Positions 52,319 to 61,345 of a stretch of 64,000 nt of DNA are shown here, piece by piece (positions within the stretch are counted from its first letter, which is position 1; every line of letters begins with the position of its first letter). Both the position numbers and the translations under genes were made by a program. Under the pieces are notes generated by a model. It did no database searches, was not told the origin of the DNA, and saw only the letters and a list, made by a program, of their open reading frames with translations. The DNA comes from UBA6120 sp035361955 (GTDB lineage: Bacteria > Bacillota_I > Bacilli_A > RFN20 > CAG-826), in NCBI GenBank assembly GCA_035361955.1, contig DAOSDC010000002.1:62001-126000 (forward strand), in the 5' to 3' direction.

Positions 52319-53602
52319 ATGACAAATGTTGGTGATGCCTGGAAAAGACGTAACAAGGTTCTTGGAGATGTTCATCCATTTTTCGATACTGAAAAAAGGC
52401 AATTGTTTCTTTTCTATCTAGCGACTGACGGTAGCTTTTCATCGCGGTTATCCACATCAAAAAACATGAAAGATTTCGTCGATGTGCCAATGACGTTTGC
52501 CGGCACGCCCCGCGCCCCATATTTCGTGGTTGCGCCACTAAAACACGAAGGAATTTACTACACTTGGTTTGGTCAACAGTTTACGCATGTTTGTTCAAAA
52601 AGCGAAGATGGCATCACTTGGCAACCATCGGTCGAATTTGATATTGAGGTCGATCGTGACATATCGAATCGTGGAGAACGCGACCCCTATGTCCTTCACG
52701 ATTCAAGCGAAAAATGCTTCTATTTAGTTGCACTAAGTTATCCTCATCAAAACAATGATTGCGATATTATTTTGCGCCGTACGCTGGGAGATTCGCTCGA
52801 TAAATGGGCGGAACAAACTAAAAGAATCGTCAATTTTTATAACGGAGACACATGGAATGATGGTGAACCTGAGTGTCCACAGCTATATAAAATAGGGCGT
52901 CGTTGGTACCTTTTCGCAAGTCTCGCCCGAAAAACAGCGCATCATGTTGGGGGCATGTCTTATTGGATTGGCGAACTGGATAAAACCCCTTTTGAAGTCG
53001 ATTGGTCAAGTCTGCCTCGCCACGAATTGACGAGTGAGGATTTGTGCGCCGCCCAATTGTTTCGAAAAGGCAAACAAACGTTATTATTTGGTTGGATCTC
53101 GCAAGAAGCCCTCGGTTATCGGTGGGGCGGCACACTTAATTCACCACTTCGAGTTAAAGCATCGAAAACAGGAAAACTATACACTTGCTTTGCGAAAAAT
53201 CGGCAACAAAACCGATTTGCTACTACCCCTATAGACAACATTGACAGCATCAATCTAAAGCACTTGCACACGCAATTTATTATTCCGGGAGATCGTTTTA
53301 CAATGACGTTCGCCAATGGCAAAGATGACGATCAACATATTGTTGTTGATAGGTTCAATCGTCGGGTTTTCGTAGCTTCGACACCATTTCATATTGAACA
53401 CGCCTCACTGACGCTGCCAAAAAGCAATTTCATCGGTTTGATAACAGTTGATGCGCTCATTTATGATGATATTATCGAAGTCAATGTTAATGGCTGCGCC
53501 ACAATACACGCAAGGATGAGTCGTCCGCTTGCTGGGGATAAGCTATTGTTCAGTAGCGTGGTCACAAACGCAGTGCTAGAAAGCAGCATTTCGTCATTAT
53601 GA
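52319..53602 (+). CDS. GH32-like glycoside hydrolase (cytoplasmic paralogue of the lipoprotein)
   Basis: A 427-residue clan GH-J protein with GDVHPFFD (Asp17), RGERDPYVLHD and DGEPECPQLYKIGRRWYLF. It matches the secreted enzyme at 61346 closely in these blocks and also in VDWSSLPRHELTSEDLCAAQLF, so the two are paralogues in different compartments. The start could be ATG 52319 or the GTG at 52310; neither has a strong ribosome site, and translation is probably coupled to the preceding gene. Its TGA overlaps the ATG of the kinase gene. Confidence 0.82.
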   Translation: MTNVGDAWKRRNKVLGDVHPFFDTEKRQLFLFYLATDGSFSSRLSTSKNMKDFVDVPMTFAGTPRAPYFVVAPLKHEGIYYTWFGQQFTHVCSKSEDGITWQPSVEFDIEVDRDISNRGERDPYVLHDSSEKCFYLVALSYPHQNNDCDIILRRTLGDSLDKWAEQTKRIVNFYNGDTWNDGEPECPQLYKIGRRWYLFASLARKTAHHVGGMSYWIGELDKTPFEVDWSSLPRHELTSEDLCAAQLFRKGKQTLLFGWISQEALGYRWGGTLNSPLRVKASKTGKLYTCFAKNRQQNRFATTPIDNIDSINLKHLHTQFIIPGDRFTMTFANGKDDDQHIVVDRFNRRVFVASTPFHIEHASLTLPKSNFIGLITVDALIYDDIIEVNVNGCATIHARMSRPLAGDKLLFSSVVTNAVLESSISSL

Positions 53603-55104
53603 AAAAAGGATATTTGATCGGCATTGATGTTGGAACAAGTGCTACAAAAGCATCATTGTATGATTTTGAACTAAATCTAATTGACACTAGCACGCGCGGG
53701 TATGACATCGACACTCCATTTCCAGGTTGGTCGCAACAGCATCCTGACACTTGGTGGTTAGCAACAAAAGATGCAATTAATGAACTAGCTCAAAAACAAG
53801 ACTTAACACTAATTAAATCAATTGGCATTACTGGTCAAATGCATGGACTAGTCATGCTCGATAGCGCTGGAAAACCGCTACGACCGAGCATTATTTGGTG
53901 TGATCAAAGATCTGATACCGAATGTGGCGAGATTACTGAAATGATTGGGAAAAATCGCCTTATCGACATTACTGCCAATCCGGCATTACCAGGATTCACA
54001 GCATCAAAAATTCGCTGGGTCGCCAAACACGAACCCGATATTTTCGCGCAATGCGCCCACATTCTTTTGCCAAAGGACTATATACGATATAAATTAAGCG
54101 GTGTTTTCGCGACTGATATGAATGATGCTAGCGGGATGCAATTACTTGATATTGCAAACAGACGTTGGAGCCCAGACATGCTATCGGCATTGAATATTCG
54201 TGAAGATCAATTACCAAAATTATATGAAGGATCAGAAATTTGTTGTGTTGTAGACGAAGCGGGATTTCGACAAACGGGGATTGCGAAGGGAACCCCAATT
54301 GTTGCTGGGGCTGGCGACCAGGCGGCCTCGGCTATTGGAAACGGCATCGTTTCCGAAGGAGCTATTTCTTTGACAATTGGCTCAAGCGGTGTTCTTTTTG
54401 CCACGACAAAACGACCAATAATAGAACAAGAGGGTCGCTATCATACATTTTGCCATGCGCTACCTCAACTCTGGCACGTGATGAGCGTCACCCAAGGGGC
54501 AGGCGCATCATTAAAATGGTTCAAAGATAATTTTTGTAGCGTTGAGATTGATGAATCCAGACGAAGAAATATTGATGTGTATGATCTTTTAGCGCAACAG
54601 GCATCATCTGTTCCTATCGGTAGCGACGGCGTTGTTTTTTTACCCTATCTTAACGGCGAAAGAAGTCCACATTTAAATCCGCGCGCCCGTGGCGTCTTTT
54701 TTGGATTATCATCGTTTCACAACAAACAACACATGACTCGATCAGTATTAGAGGGGATTTCGTTTTCGTTATTAGAATGCTTTGAGACCATGGAGCGTAA
54801 TGGGCTTCAAGTTAATCATTTAATCGTTGCCGGCGGTGGTGCTCGAAGCGATTTTTGGGTACAAATGCTTGCCGATATTTTTAATCTTCCGATGGTCCGG
54901 ACAAATGTTACGGATACGGGAACGCTTGGATGTGCGATTTTGGCGGGTTTGGGAGTAGGAATATTCACAGATTTGGATAACGTCGTTTCCAACCACATCA
55001 AAATCAAATCAATCGTTTATCCAAATGAAATTAACCACCAGACGTATTCATCTAGTTACCAAAAGTTCCGACAAATTTATCGACACATACTTCCATTATT
55101 TTAG
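53599..55104 (+). CDS. xylB: FGGY-family carbohydrate kinase, xylulokinase type
   Basis: A 501-residue cytosolic kinase with two actin-like domains. GIDVGTSATKA is the ATP-binding phosphate loop, GITGQMHG near residue 79 is the sugar-binding motif typical of xylulokinases, and GGGARSDFWVQMLADIF near 410 the second nucleotide block. The gene overlaps the previous by ATGA, so it belongs to the operon. Xylulokinase is the best family call, yet in a GH32 locus it may phosphorylate another ketose such as fructose or its derivative; no pfkB or ROK fructokinase is nearby. Confidence 0.85.
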   Translation: MKKGYLIGIDVGTSATKASLYDFELNLIDTSTRGYDIDTPFPGWSQQHPDTWWLATKDAINELAQKQDLTLIKSIGITGQMHGLVMLDSAGKPLRPSIIWCDQRSDTECGEITEMIGKNRLIDITANPALPGFTASKIRWVAKHEPDIFAQCAHILLPKDYIRYKLSGVFATDMNDASGMQLLDIANRRWSPDMLSALNIREDQLPKLYEGSEICCVVDEAGFRQTGIAKGTPIVAGAGDQAASAIGNGIVSEGAISLTIGSSGVLFATTKRPIIEQEGRYHTFCHALPQLWHVMSVTQGAGASLKWFKDNFCSVEIDESRRRNIDVYDLLAQQASSVPIGSDGVVFLPYLNGERSPHLNPRARGVFFGLSSFHNKQHMTRSVLEGISFSLLECFETMERNGLQVNHLIVAGGGARSDFWVQMLADIFNLPMVRTNVTDTGTLGCAILAGLGVGIFTDLDNVVSNHIKIKSIVYPNEINHQTYSSSYQKFRQIYRHILPLF

Positions 55105-55125
55105 AGTCAAAAAAGGAGAATCGCC

Positions 55126-55173
55126 ATGAAAGAAAGCAGTTGTCAGCATATTAAGCCTATGTTATCGTATTGA
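55126..55173 (+). CDS. Possible 15-residue leader peptide
   Basis: ATG 55126 follows AAAGGAG at good spacing, and the frame reads MKESSCQHIKPMLSY then TGA. It lies across the promoter of the binding-protein gene. Its role, if any, is unknown, and chance is a real alternative. Confidence 0.25.
   Translation: MKESSCQHIKPMLSY
55140..55168 (+). promoter_or_regulatory. Internal promoter of the transporter genes
   Basis: TTGTCA (55140-55145) and TATCGT (55163-55168), 17 bases apart, lie 62 bases before the binding-protein start. An operator follows directly. Confidence 0.55.
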
Positions 55174-55174
55174 T

Positions 55175-55190
55175 GTGTAAACGCTATCAC
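55175..55190 (+). promoter_or_regulatory. cre/LacI-type operator
   Basis: GTGTAAACGCTATCAC fits the cre core TGNNARCGNWWWCA without a mismatch, and is palindromic at TGT..ACA-like ends. It lies just after the -10 box. Confidence 0.65.
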
Positions 55191-55229
55191 AATTTTAACA
55201 ATTCATCATCAAACAAGGAGGAACACAAT

Positions 55230-57197
55230 ATGAAAAGACAAAAAAATCAATCGATTCTACCATTTATCGCGGCCTTTGCCACCATTCTTGTGACTGGATG
55301 CGGATCTACATCATTGGCATCGTCAGAAGGACCAATCGTTTTAAGCGAAGAAGAGCGCACATTCAATATTTTGCATAACTGGGATAAAGTCGGCATGAAA
55401 AATCATCTTAATGCCGGAACGAATGTCGGGCCACTAGCATGGTTTTCAGTCGAATCTTTGATTCAATATGTTCGCTCGACGGATGAAGTGTATTATATTT
55501 TGGCCGAAAGCGTCGAACATCATTCGAATTCTACAAGTACAGTTACGCTTCGAGAAGATGCGACCTGGCATGATGGCAGCGATTATGTTGCCGACGACAT
55601 GATCGCTTACTACATTGTGAATCAGGGACAAGTCACAAATTATATGACGAGTCTTGAAAAAATCGATGATAAGACCGTTTTGATTAACTGGAAACCACAG
55701 ATGGAACCTAATGAACGTGTCAAAACGTTGTTATTGGCTGTCGACCGTGCTGGTGCTGTCCAGTACGATGAATTCAAAACGTTCGTCGATGAAGCCAACC
55801 GAATTTTAACCAGTTCACCACAAGCGCCTTCTGGTTATACGGGCTGGGCGCCATTTGGACGAATTGCTTCCCAAAGTAATATCAATGACTATATGGCCAA
55901 TTATACGGCGTTTAAAAATTACAACCCCGACTGGTTTGTCGGAACCGGTCCTTTTAAATTAAGCAGAAAGACCGAGACGGAGATGCTGCTTGTCAAAAAC
56001 GAAGATTATTGGGCTGCCGATAGCATTAAGTTCGACTTCATTAAAGCAACAAACAGCATGAACGATCTTAACCAAAAATATAACATGCTTTCATCGGGAG
56101 CAATCGATTACCAAGATGGCTTGGCTCCAGAAGCTACCATGAACCAAATACTACTTAACAATCCGAAAATGGCTCATTATAAGATGTTTGACCCAGGCGC
56201 TATCGGCGTCGTGTTCAACCTTGCTAAAAAAATGCAAGTCAACGGCGTTGCACAACCGATATGGACCGACAAAGTTCGGGAAGCTTTCCAATACATTTTT
56301 GATCGAGAAGAAGTCAAAAATGCTGGAAACCCGTATGCCATAACGTCTTGGCGCCCATTGATGACGATGGCTCCTTCGGAGGCTCAAAAATACATGAGTC
56401 CCGATAAATACGCCGAAATCGAAACCTTTACTCACGATGAACAAACAGCGGCCAACCTTTTAGTTGAAGCCGGATGGAACAAAGCTGATGGTTGGTGGTA
56501 TAACGGCGGAACCAAAGTCAAACTCAATATTCATTACGACGGATCACACCCCGGCATGAGTGGAGCGGCTGTCGCCGTCCAAGCGGCATTAACTTCGTTT
56601 GGTATTGAAGCGATTTTGAAGAAGGGTGCTGATTTTAACTCTTGGTTTGGGACCGCCTCTTCAGATGCGTGGGCACACGAATTAAGCATATGTTGGACCG
56701 ATTTAAATATGAGCTTTTCATTCCCAACCGGATCATTTATATATGCGTATAAAGATATCACGGCGAAAGTACTACATTTGCCAAGATTTACTGAAGATGA
56801 TCCTTCGACAACGGTTATTGAGACCAACGGATTTGACCTTACGCTTGATAAAGCTGACGGAAGTGGAACATTCCGCGTCATCGATGTTTTGGATGGGATG
56901 TATTATCTAAATGACGATGATTTAACGGAAGTTGTCAACGACCTCGTACTCGGTGTGTCCAAGAAAAATTATGGCATCCAGTTTTATCAAAATGTGACAG
57001 GGAGTTTCATCAATATCGGCAAACTCGGCGGTGTTCCACTTCAAGATTATTTGGAAACATCACGCAACGTCACTTATGTGCCAAACTTTGAAGATGACCC
57101 TGATAATTTCTATGCCGTCGCGCGGTTGAATTTCCACTTTGCCTATGCCGTTCCATTTATCTCTGGCGACTTATATCCGGCGCGTTTAGATGATTGA
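55230..57197 (+). CDS. Extracellular solute-binding lipoprotein, family 5 (Dpp/Opp type)
   Basis: A 655-residue lipoprotein with a signal peptide and lipobox LVTGC (Cys24), followed by a short spacer and the SBP family 5 fold (TVTLREDATWHDGSDYVADDMIAYYI; NPDWFVGTGPFKLSRKTE). Family 5 proteins usually bind peptides, and in some thermophiles oligosaccharides. It begins with AAGGAGG 8 bases before ATG 55230. It is followed by two permeases and two ATPases, a complete transporter. The placement beside GH32 genes suggests a sugar or glycoside ligand. Confidence 0.88.
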   Translation: MKRQKNQSILPFIAAFATILVTGCGSTSLASSEGPIVLSEEERTFNILHNWDKVGMKNHLNAGTNVGPLAWFSVESLIQYVRSTDEVYYILAESVEHHSNSTSTVTLREDATWHDGSDYVADDMIAYYIVNQGQVTNYMTSLEKIDDKTVLINWKPQMEPNERVKTLLLAVDRAGAVQYDEFKTFVDEANRILTSSPQAPSGYTGWAPFGRIASQSNINDYMANYTAFKNYNPDWFVGTGPFKLSRKTETEMLLVKNEDYWAADSIKFDFIKATNSMNDLNQKYNMLSSGAIDYQDGLAPEATMNQILLNNPKMAHYKMFDPGAIGVVFNLAKKMQVNGVAQPIWTDKVREAFQYIFDREEVKNAGNPYAITSWRPLMTMAPSEAQKYMSPDKYAEIETFTHDEQTAANLLVEAGWNKADGWWYNGGTKVKLNIHYDGSHPGMSGAAVAVQAALTSFGIEAILKKGADFNSWFGTASSDAWAHELSICWTDLNMSFSFPTGSFIYAYKDITAKVLHLPRFTEDDPSTTVIETNGFDLTLDKADGSGTFRVIDVLDGMYYLNDDDLTEVVNDLVLGVSKKNYGIQFYQNVTGSFINIGKLGGVPLQDYLETSRNVTYVPNFEDDPDNFYAVARLNFHFAYAVPFISGDLYPARLDD

Positions 57198-57223
57198 TAA
57201 TTACAAGAAATAACTATGAAAGC

Positions 57224-58279
57224 ATGAAAAAAATCGGAAAGGTCTTCACACGTTTTTGGGCCATCCTACGCGAAATAGGATATCGCTACCGCTATATGTG
57301 GCAACGATTGGGTTTGGCGTTGGTGACACTTTTCTTCACCACAATCATTTCGTTCTTCCTTGTTAGAAATATCCCTGGCGACGTGATTTTGTCTTATGCT
57401 CAAGAATTAGCAATTCAACGTGGTATTACCATCGAAGAAGCGATGCGTTTGGCTGTCCAAATTCTTAACTACGATCCGGAAGCCAACATCTTTGTTCAAT
57501 TTTTTGAGTATCTTGGCGGTTTGCTACGAGGCAATCTTGGTTCGTCGATGTACGTTCTTGATGTGACGGTCGTGCGTGTTATCAGACAAACATTGCCTTG
57601 GACGCTTTTCGTGGCCTCGATTGCTTTAATACTTAGTTTTCTCATCGGAACGTGGTTGGGAACGAGACTTGCTTGGCGTCGTAAAGGCGCAGAGGAAATC
57701 GCCGTTTCAAGTTACATCGTTGTGTCGAATTCAATACCCGATTATTTATTCGGGCTCTTACTCCTTTATGTTTTCGCCTATACTTACCCCATTTTTCCTA
57801 CAAATGGCAACTACGACATCATGACTGATCCGGGCATTAATTTGCCGTTTATCGGGAGTGTTTTATATCATGCCGCACTACCAATTCTCGCCCTTGTATT
57901 TACTCAAGTTGGCAACTGGGCTTTGATGATGAAGGGGAGCGCTGTTGGCGTTTTAGGAGAAGATTATATTAATGCCGCAAAAGCAAGAGGCATTCCCGAC
58001 CGGATTATTGTCAAAAAGTATCTTAAGAAAAACGCCATGCTACCACTGATTACCTCTTTGGCGATATCATTTGCTTATTTGTTTGGTGGCTCCACTTTGA
58101 TGGAGACAATTTTCAATTATCCGGGGATCGGTCAGCAGTTTGCAAGTTATATTGGGCGATTGGATTACCCAATGATTCAAGGGATTCTTTTCTTTATTAG
58201 TAGCGTCGTCATTTTTGTTAATTTAATCGCTGATTCTATTTACTCATTGGTTGATCCGCGGGTTCGGAGGGATGCTTAA
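57224..58279 (+). CDS. ABC transporter permease, DppB/OppB type
   Basis: A 351-residue permease with six helices. The first is YMWQRLGLALVTLFFTTIISFFLVRNIPGD, and the cytosolic EAA motif is EDYINAAKARGIPDRIIVKKYLKKNAMLPL near residue 255, which contacts the ATPases. The start is ATG 57224; the TTG at 57194 overlaps the binding-protein stop and is an alternative. Its stop overlaps the next ATG region (TTAATG). It forms the channel with the DppC-like subunit. Confidence 0.9.
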   Translation: MKKIGKVFTRFWAILREIGYRYRYMWQRLGLALVTLFFTTIISFFLVRNIPGDVILSYAQELAIQRGITIEEAMRLAVQILNYDPEANIFVQFFEYLGGLLRGNLGSSMYVLDVTVVRVIRQTLPWTLFVASIALILSFLIGTWLGTRLAWRRKGAEEIAVSSYIVVSNSIPDYLFGLLLLYVFAYTYPIFPTNGNYDIMTDPGINLPFIGSVLYHAALPILALVFTQVGNWALMMKGSAVGVLGEDYINAAKARGIPDRIIVKKYLKKNAMLPLITSLAISFAYLFGGSTLMETIFNYPGIGQQFASYIGRLDYPMIQGILFFISSVVIFVNLIADSIYSLVDPRVRRDA

Positions 58280-59157
58280 TGAAACGGCGCATGACCTTCC
58301 GGCAATGGTCGGCTAACAATCCGTTTATTAGTGCCTTTTTGCATAATAAAAAGGCTATTGTCGGATTAGGAATCATGGTTTTCTTTGTCGTTGTCGCAAT
58401 ATTTGGACCATTGATTTTCCCGTATTCTCCGGAAATCGATTACGCCAATTACTTGGCGAAACCTTCGTGGCAACATCCACTTGGAACAGATGGTCTGGGG
58501 CGCGACGTGTTCCGACAACTAATAGCCGGAACCAATGACGTATTACTTGTTGCCGTTTTGACGGCGACGATCACAATATCGATCGGAGTGACACTGGGAT
58601 TAGTCTCTGGGTTAGTCGGCGGATTCGTAGATCGCTTGATAATGTTAATCGTCAACGTATTTCTTACAATCCCAAGTCTCCCGGTTTTCTTAATATTAGC
58701 GGCCTTATTTACGGTCAATGATCCTTTGTCGTTCGCGCTTATTTTAAGTATTTTTAACTGGGCGGGACTAACAAGGGCGATACGATCACAAATAATTTCC
58801 CTACGAGAACGCGATTTCATTCAAATATGCAAAGTCATGGATATGAGCACGATTCATATTATTTTTAAAGAACTGATGCCGAATGTTGGGTCCTATATCT
58901 TAATCAATTTCATATTGGTTATGAAAAATGCCATTACCGGAAGCGTCGGCATCATGTTTTTAGGATTGGCGGCGTTTGAACCGACTAACTGGGGCGCAAT
59001 TTTGATTACTGCCAAAGACTTTGGCGCGCTATTTATCCCAGCGGCTCGTATTTGGTTGTTGGCGCCGATTGCCTGCATCTTTTCTTTCCAATTCGGAATC
59101 ATCTTGCTTTCGAGTGGACTCGATGAAGCGCTTAATCCGCGGCTGAGGAAAGCATAA
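58279..59157 (+). CDS. ABC transporter permease, DppC/OppC type
   Basis: A 292-residue second permease. It has the N-terminal cytosolic stretch and helix (NKKAIVGLGIMVFFVVVAIFGPLIFP), the periplasmic HPLGTDGLGRDVFRQLIAGT and the EAA-type loop RERDFIQICKVMDMSTIHIIFKELMPN. The layout is that of OppC. It is coupled to the preceding gene by TAATG and lies 0 bases from the ATPase gene. Confidence 0.92.
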   Translation: MKRRMTFRQWSANNPFISAFLHNKKAIVGLGIMVFFVVVAIFGPLIFPYSPEIDYANYLAKPSWQHPLGTDGLGRDVFRQLIAGTNDVLLVAVLTATITISIGVTLGLVSGLVGGFVDRLIMLIVNVFLTIPSLPVFLILAALFTVNDPLSFALILSIFNWAGLTRAIRSQIISLRERDFIQICKVMDMSTIHIIFKELMPNVGSYILINFILVMKNAITGSVGIMFLGLAAFEPTNWGAILITAKDFGALFIPAARIWLLAPIACIFSFQFGIILLSSGLDEALNPRLRKA

Positions 59158-60171
59158 ATGAACGACGACATTTTGTTAATCAAAAATCTAGTCATCGAAT
59201 ATGAATTAAAAAGATATTCAATTCGAGCCATCGATGATGTTACGATGGCATTCAAACGTGGCTCAATCACGGCGATTGTCGGTGAGTCAGGTTCTGGAAA
59301 AACAACGCTAGCATCCGCAATATTAGAAGTTATTTCCTCTCCAGGAAGAATCATCTCGGGTGACGTGCTGTATTTCCAAAACGCACAAGGATTTGAAACC
59401 AAAATCAACAACTTGAAACCAAAGCAATTAAACCATTATCGTTGGCAAGAGTGCTCGATGGTATTTCAAGGAGCCCAAAGTTCTCTTAATCCGGTGATGA
59501 CGATTTATGAGCAATTCTATGAAACGATGATGGTACATGCAACAGGCAATATCCAAAAAGGAGAGCTTAAAGAAAAAGTATTAAGACGCGCTAAAGAGGT
59601 ATTGGAAATCGTCAATCTTGATGTTGATAGAATCATGCCGATGTATCCCCATGAATTAAGCGGGGGGATGAAACAAAGGGTGATGATTGCCTTTAGTCTT
59701 CTGCTTAACCCGAAAATTATCATTCTCGACGAACCGACGACCGCGCTTGATGTTATCACCCAAGATAGCATTTTTAAAATTCTAAAAAATATTAATCGCG
59801 ATATGGGCGTTACCATGATTCTGTTAACGCACGACATGGGCGTCGTGGCTAAATTCGCCGATTTTGTGGGTGTCATGTACGCGGGAAAGCTTGTCGAATA
59901 CGCGGACACCAAATCGGTTTTTGGCAAGCGCCTGCATCCATATACTAACGGACTTATTAGCGCCACTCCATCAATCATTGCCGACAATTCTTCCTTAAAG
60001 CCAATTGAAGGCGTACCACCCGATTTATTGGCATTGCCATCTGGATGCCCATTCCATCCACGATGCCCGCAAGCATTCTCAAAATGCCCATTATTGAAAC
60101 CAAAATTAATCGAGCTTAACAATCACTTGGTAAGTTGTCACCTTTACGACAAAGAGGAAACAAAAGCATGA
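59158..60171 (+). CDS. ABC transporter ATPase, DppD/OppD type
   Basis: A 337-residue ATPase with Walker A GESGSGKTT, signature LSGGMKQR, Walker B IIILDEPTTALD and H-loop LTHDMG. The C-terminal oligopeptide-transport extension has the Cys cluster CPFHPRCPQAFSKCPLLKP that is common to this family. It pairs with the following ATPase and energises the two permeases. Its stop overlaps the next start by ATGA. Confidence 0.94.
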   Translation: MNDDILLIKNLVIEYELKRYSIRAIDDVTMAFKRGSITAIVGESGSGKTTLASAILEVISSPGRIISGDVLYFQNAQGFETKINNLKPKQLNHYRWQECSMVFQGAQSSLNPVMTIYEQFYETMMVHATGNIQKGELKEKVLRRAKEVLEIVNLDVDRIMPMYPHELSGGMKQRVMIAFSLLLNPKIIILDEPTTALDVITQDSIFKILKNINRDMGVTMILLTHDMGVVAKFADFVGVMYAGKLVEYADTKSVFGKRLHPYTNGLISATPSIIADNSSLKPIEGVPPDLLALPSGCPFHPRCPQAFSKCPLLKPKLIELNNHLVSCHLYDKEETKA

Positions 60172-61175
60172 ACGAAATCATCGAACTGAAGAAACTCCAC
60201 GTCGTTTTCTCAAAACGCGTCGGTCTGTTTCGCGAGCGAAGATTTCATGTTTTAAAAAACGTTGATTTTTTCGTGCGGCCAGGAGAAATCATTGCCGTTG
60301 TTGGAGAATCGGGCTGTGGCAAAACAACCTTGGGTCGAATAGTAACGGGCTTGCTTAAACCAACAAAAGGCGAGGTGCTATTTGAAGGCAAACCCATCTA
60401 TGGTTTTTTAAACGCGGATTTTGCGAATTTTCGTCAAAGCGTGCAATTCATTCAGCAAGATAGTTACGCGGCATTGAATCCGGTACGCACTATTTATCAA
60501 TCGCTACGTGCGCCAATCATTCGGCATCATCGAAAAATGAAAAACGATGAAGTTGATCGACGCATTGATGAATTGATGACGTTTGTCGGACTGAATCCTC
60601 CCGAACAATTTCTTGTCAAATACCCACATCAACTAAGCGGGGGACAAAGGCAGAGAGTGTTGATGGCGCGCGCCCTTTCTTTAAATCCCAAATTAATCGT
60701 CGCTGATGAACCGGTTTCGATGATTGATGTTTCTTTGAGATTATCGATTTTGAATTTAATGAGTGAATTAAATAAAAAATTGAATATCGCATTTATTTAC
60801 ATAACTCACGATTTAGCGACCGCCAAATATATCGCTAATGATCAGCGGATTGCCGTAATGTATTTGGGAGAAATTGTGGAAGTTGGCAATATTAATGATA
60901 TATTAACCAACCCGCGCCACCCGTACACACAAGCGCTACTCTCTGCCGTGCCGATTCCAGATCCAATTGTGGCCGCTCGTCAGAAAGACATACCAATCAA
61001 AGGAATGAACATCGCCAGTATTGAAAATAGAACGACTGGGTGCTCGTTTTTTGAACGTTGCCCATATGCGCGAGAAAAATGTCAGCATGAGCAGGTTCCG
61101 GTTGTTAAAAGCGGAAATGCACAAATTCGATGCCATTATGAAAAGGAGATACCGATTTGGGTAAAACCACAGTAG
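60168..61175 (+). CDS. ABC transporter ATPase, DppF/OppF type
   Basis: A 335-residue ATPase with Walker A GESGCGKTT, signature LSGGQRQR, Walker B LIVADEPVSMID and H-loop ITHDLA. The C-terminal Cys cluster CSFFERCPYAREKCQHEQ matches its partner. The start is ATG 60168, within ATGA and preceded by AGAGG; the longer reading from 60135 lies inside the preceding gene. In the family, the two ATPases form a heterodimer. Confidence 0.94.
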   Translation: MNEIIELKKLHVVFSKRVGLFRERRFHVLKNVDFFVRPGEIIAVVGESGCGKTTLGRIVTGLLKPTKGEVLFEGKPIYGFLNADFANFRQSVQFIQQDSYAALNPVRTIYQSLRAPIIRHHRKMKNDEVDRRIDELMTFVGLNPPEQFLVKYPHQLSGGQRQRVLMARALSLNPKLIVADEPVSMIDVSLRLSILNLMSELNKKLNIAFIYITHDLATAKYIANDQRIAVMYLGEIVEVGNINDILTNPRHPYTQALLSAVPIPDPIVAARQKDIPIKGMNIASIENRTTGCSFFERCPYAREKCQHEQVPVVKSGNAQIRCHYEKEIPIWVKPQ

Positions 61176-61345
61176 GCTGGATGTTTCGATTTTCAATTAT
61201 TCTCGGATTACTAGCCGGTTTTATGGTATTTTTCACGATTCCCAATAGCGCGGAGTTTTTTATAAGCCTCATTACTGTTGCTATCAATGCGATTGTCGCC
61301 ATCGCAACCGGAATTATTTTATTTAAAAAGGGGGAAACCAAATAA
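61157..61345 (+). CDS. Small two-helix membrane protein
   Basis: A 62-residue protein with two membrane helices (FRFSIILGLLAGFMVFFTI; FFISLITVAINAIVAIATGIILF). It starts at TTG 61157, with AAGGAG 9 bases upstream, and overlaps the end of the ATPase gene by 19 bases. Its stop directly precedes the lipoprotein start. The position in the operon supports translation. It may be an accessory of the transporter; no family is recognised. Confidence 0.6.
   Translation: MGKTTVGWMFRFSIILGLLAGFMVFFTIPNSAEFFISLITVAINAIVAIATGIILFKKGETK

Noticed and set aside
53599..55104. Calling the kinase a fructokinase from its GH32 neighbours.
   Set aside because: The fold and GQMHG motif are those of FGGY xylulokinases; fructokinases of this kind of locus are ROK or PfkB proteins.
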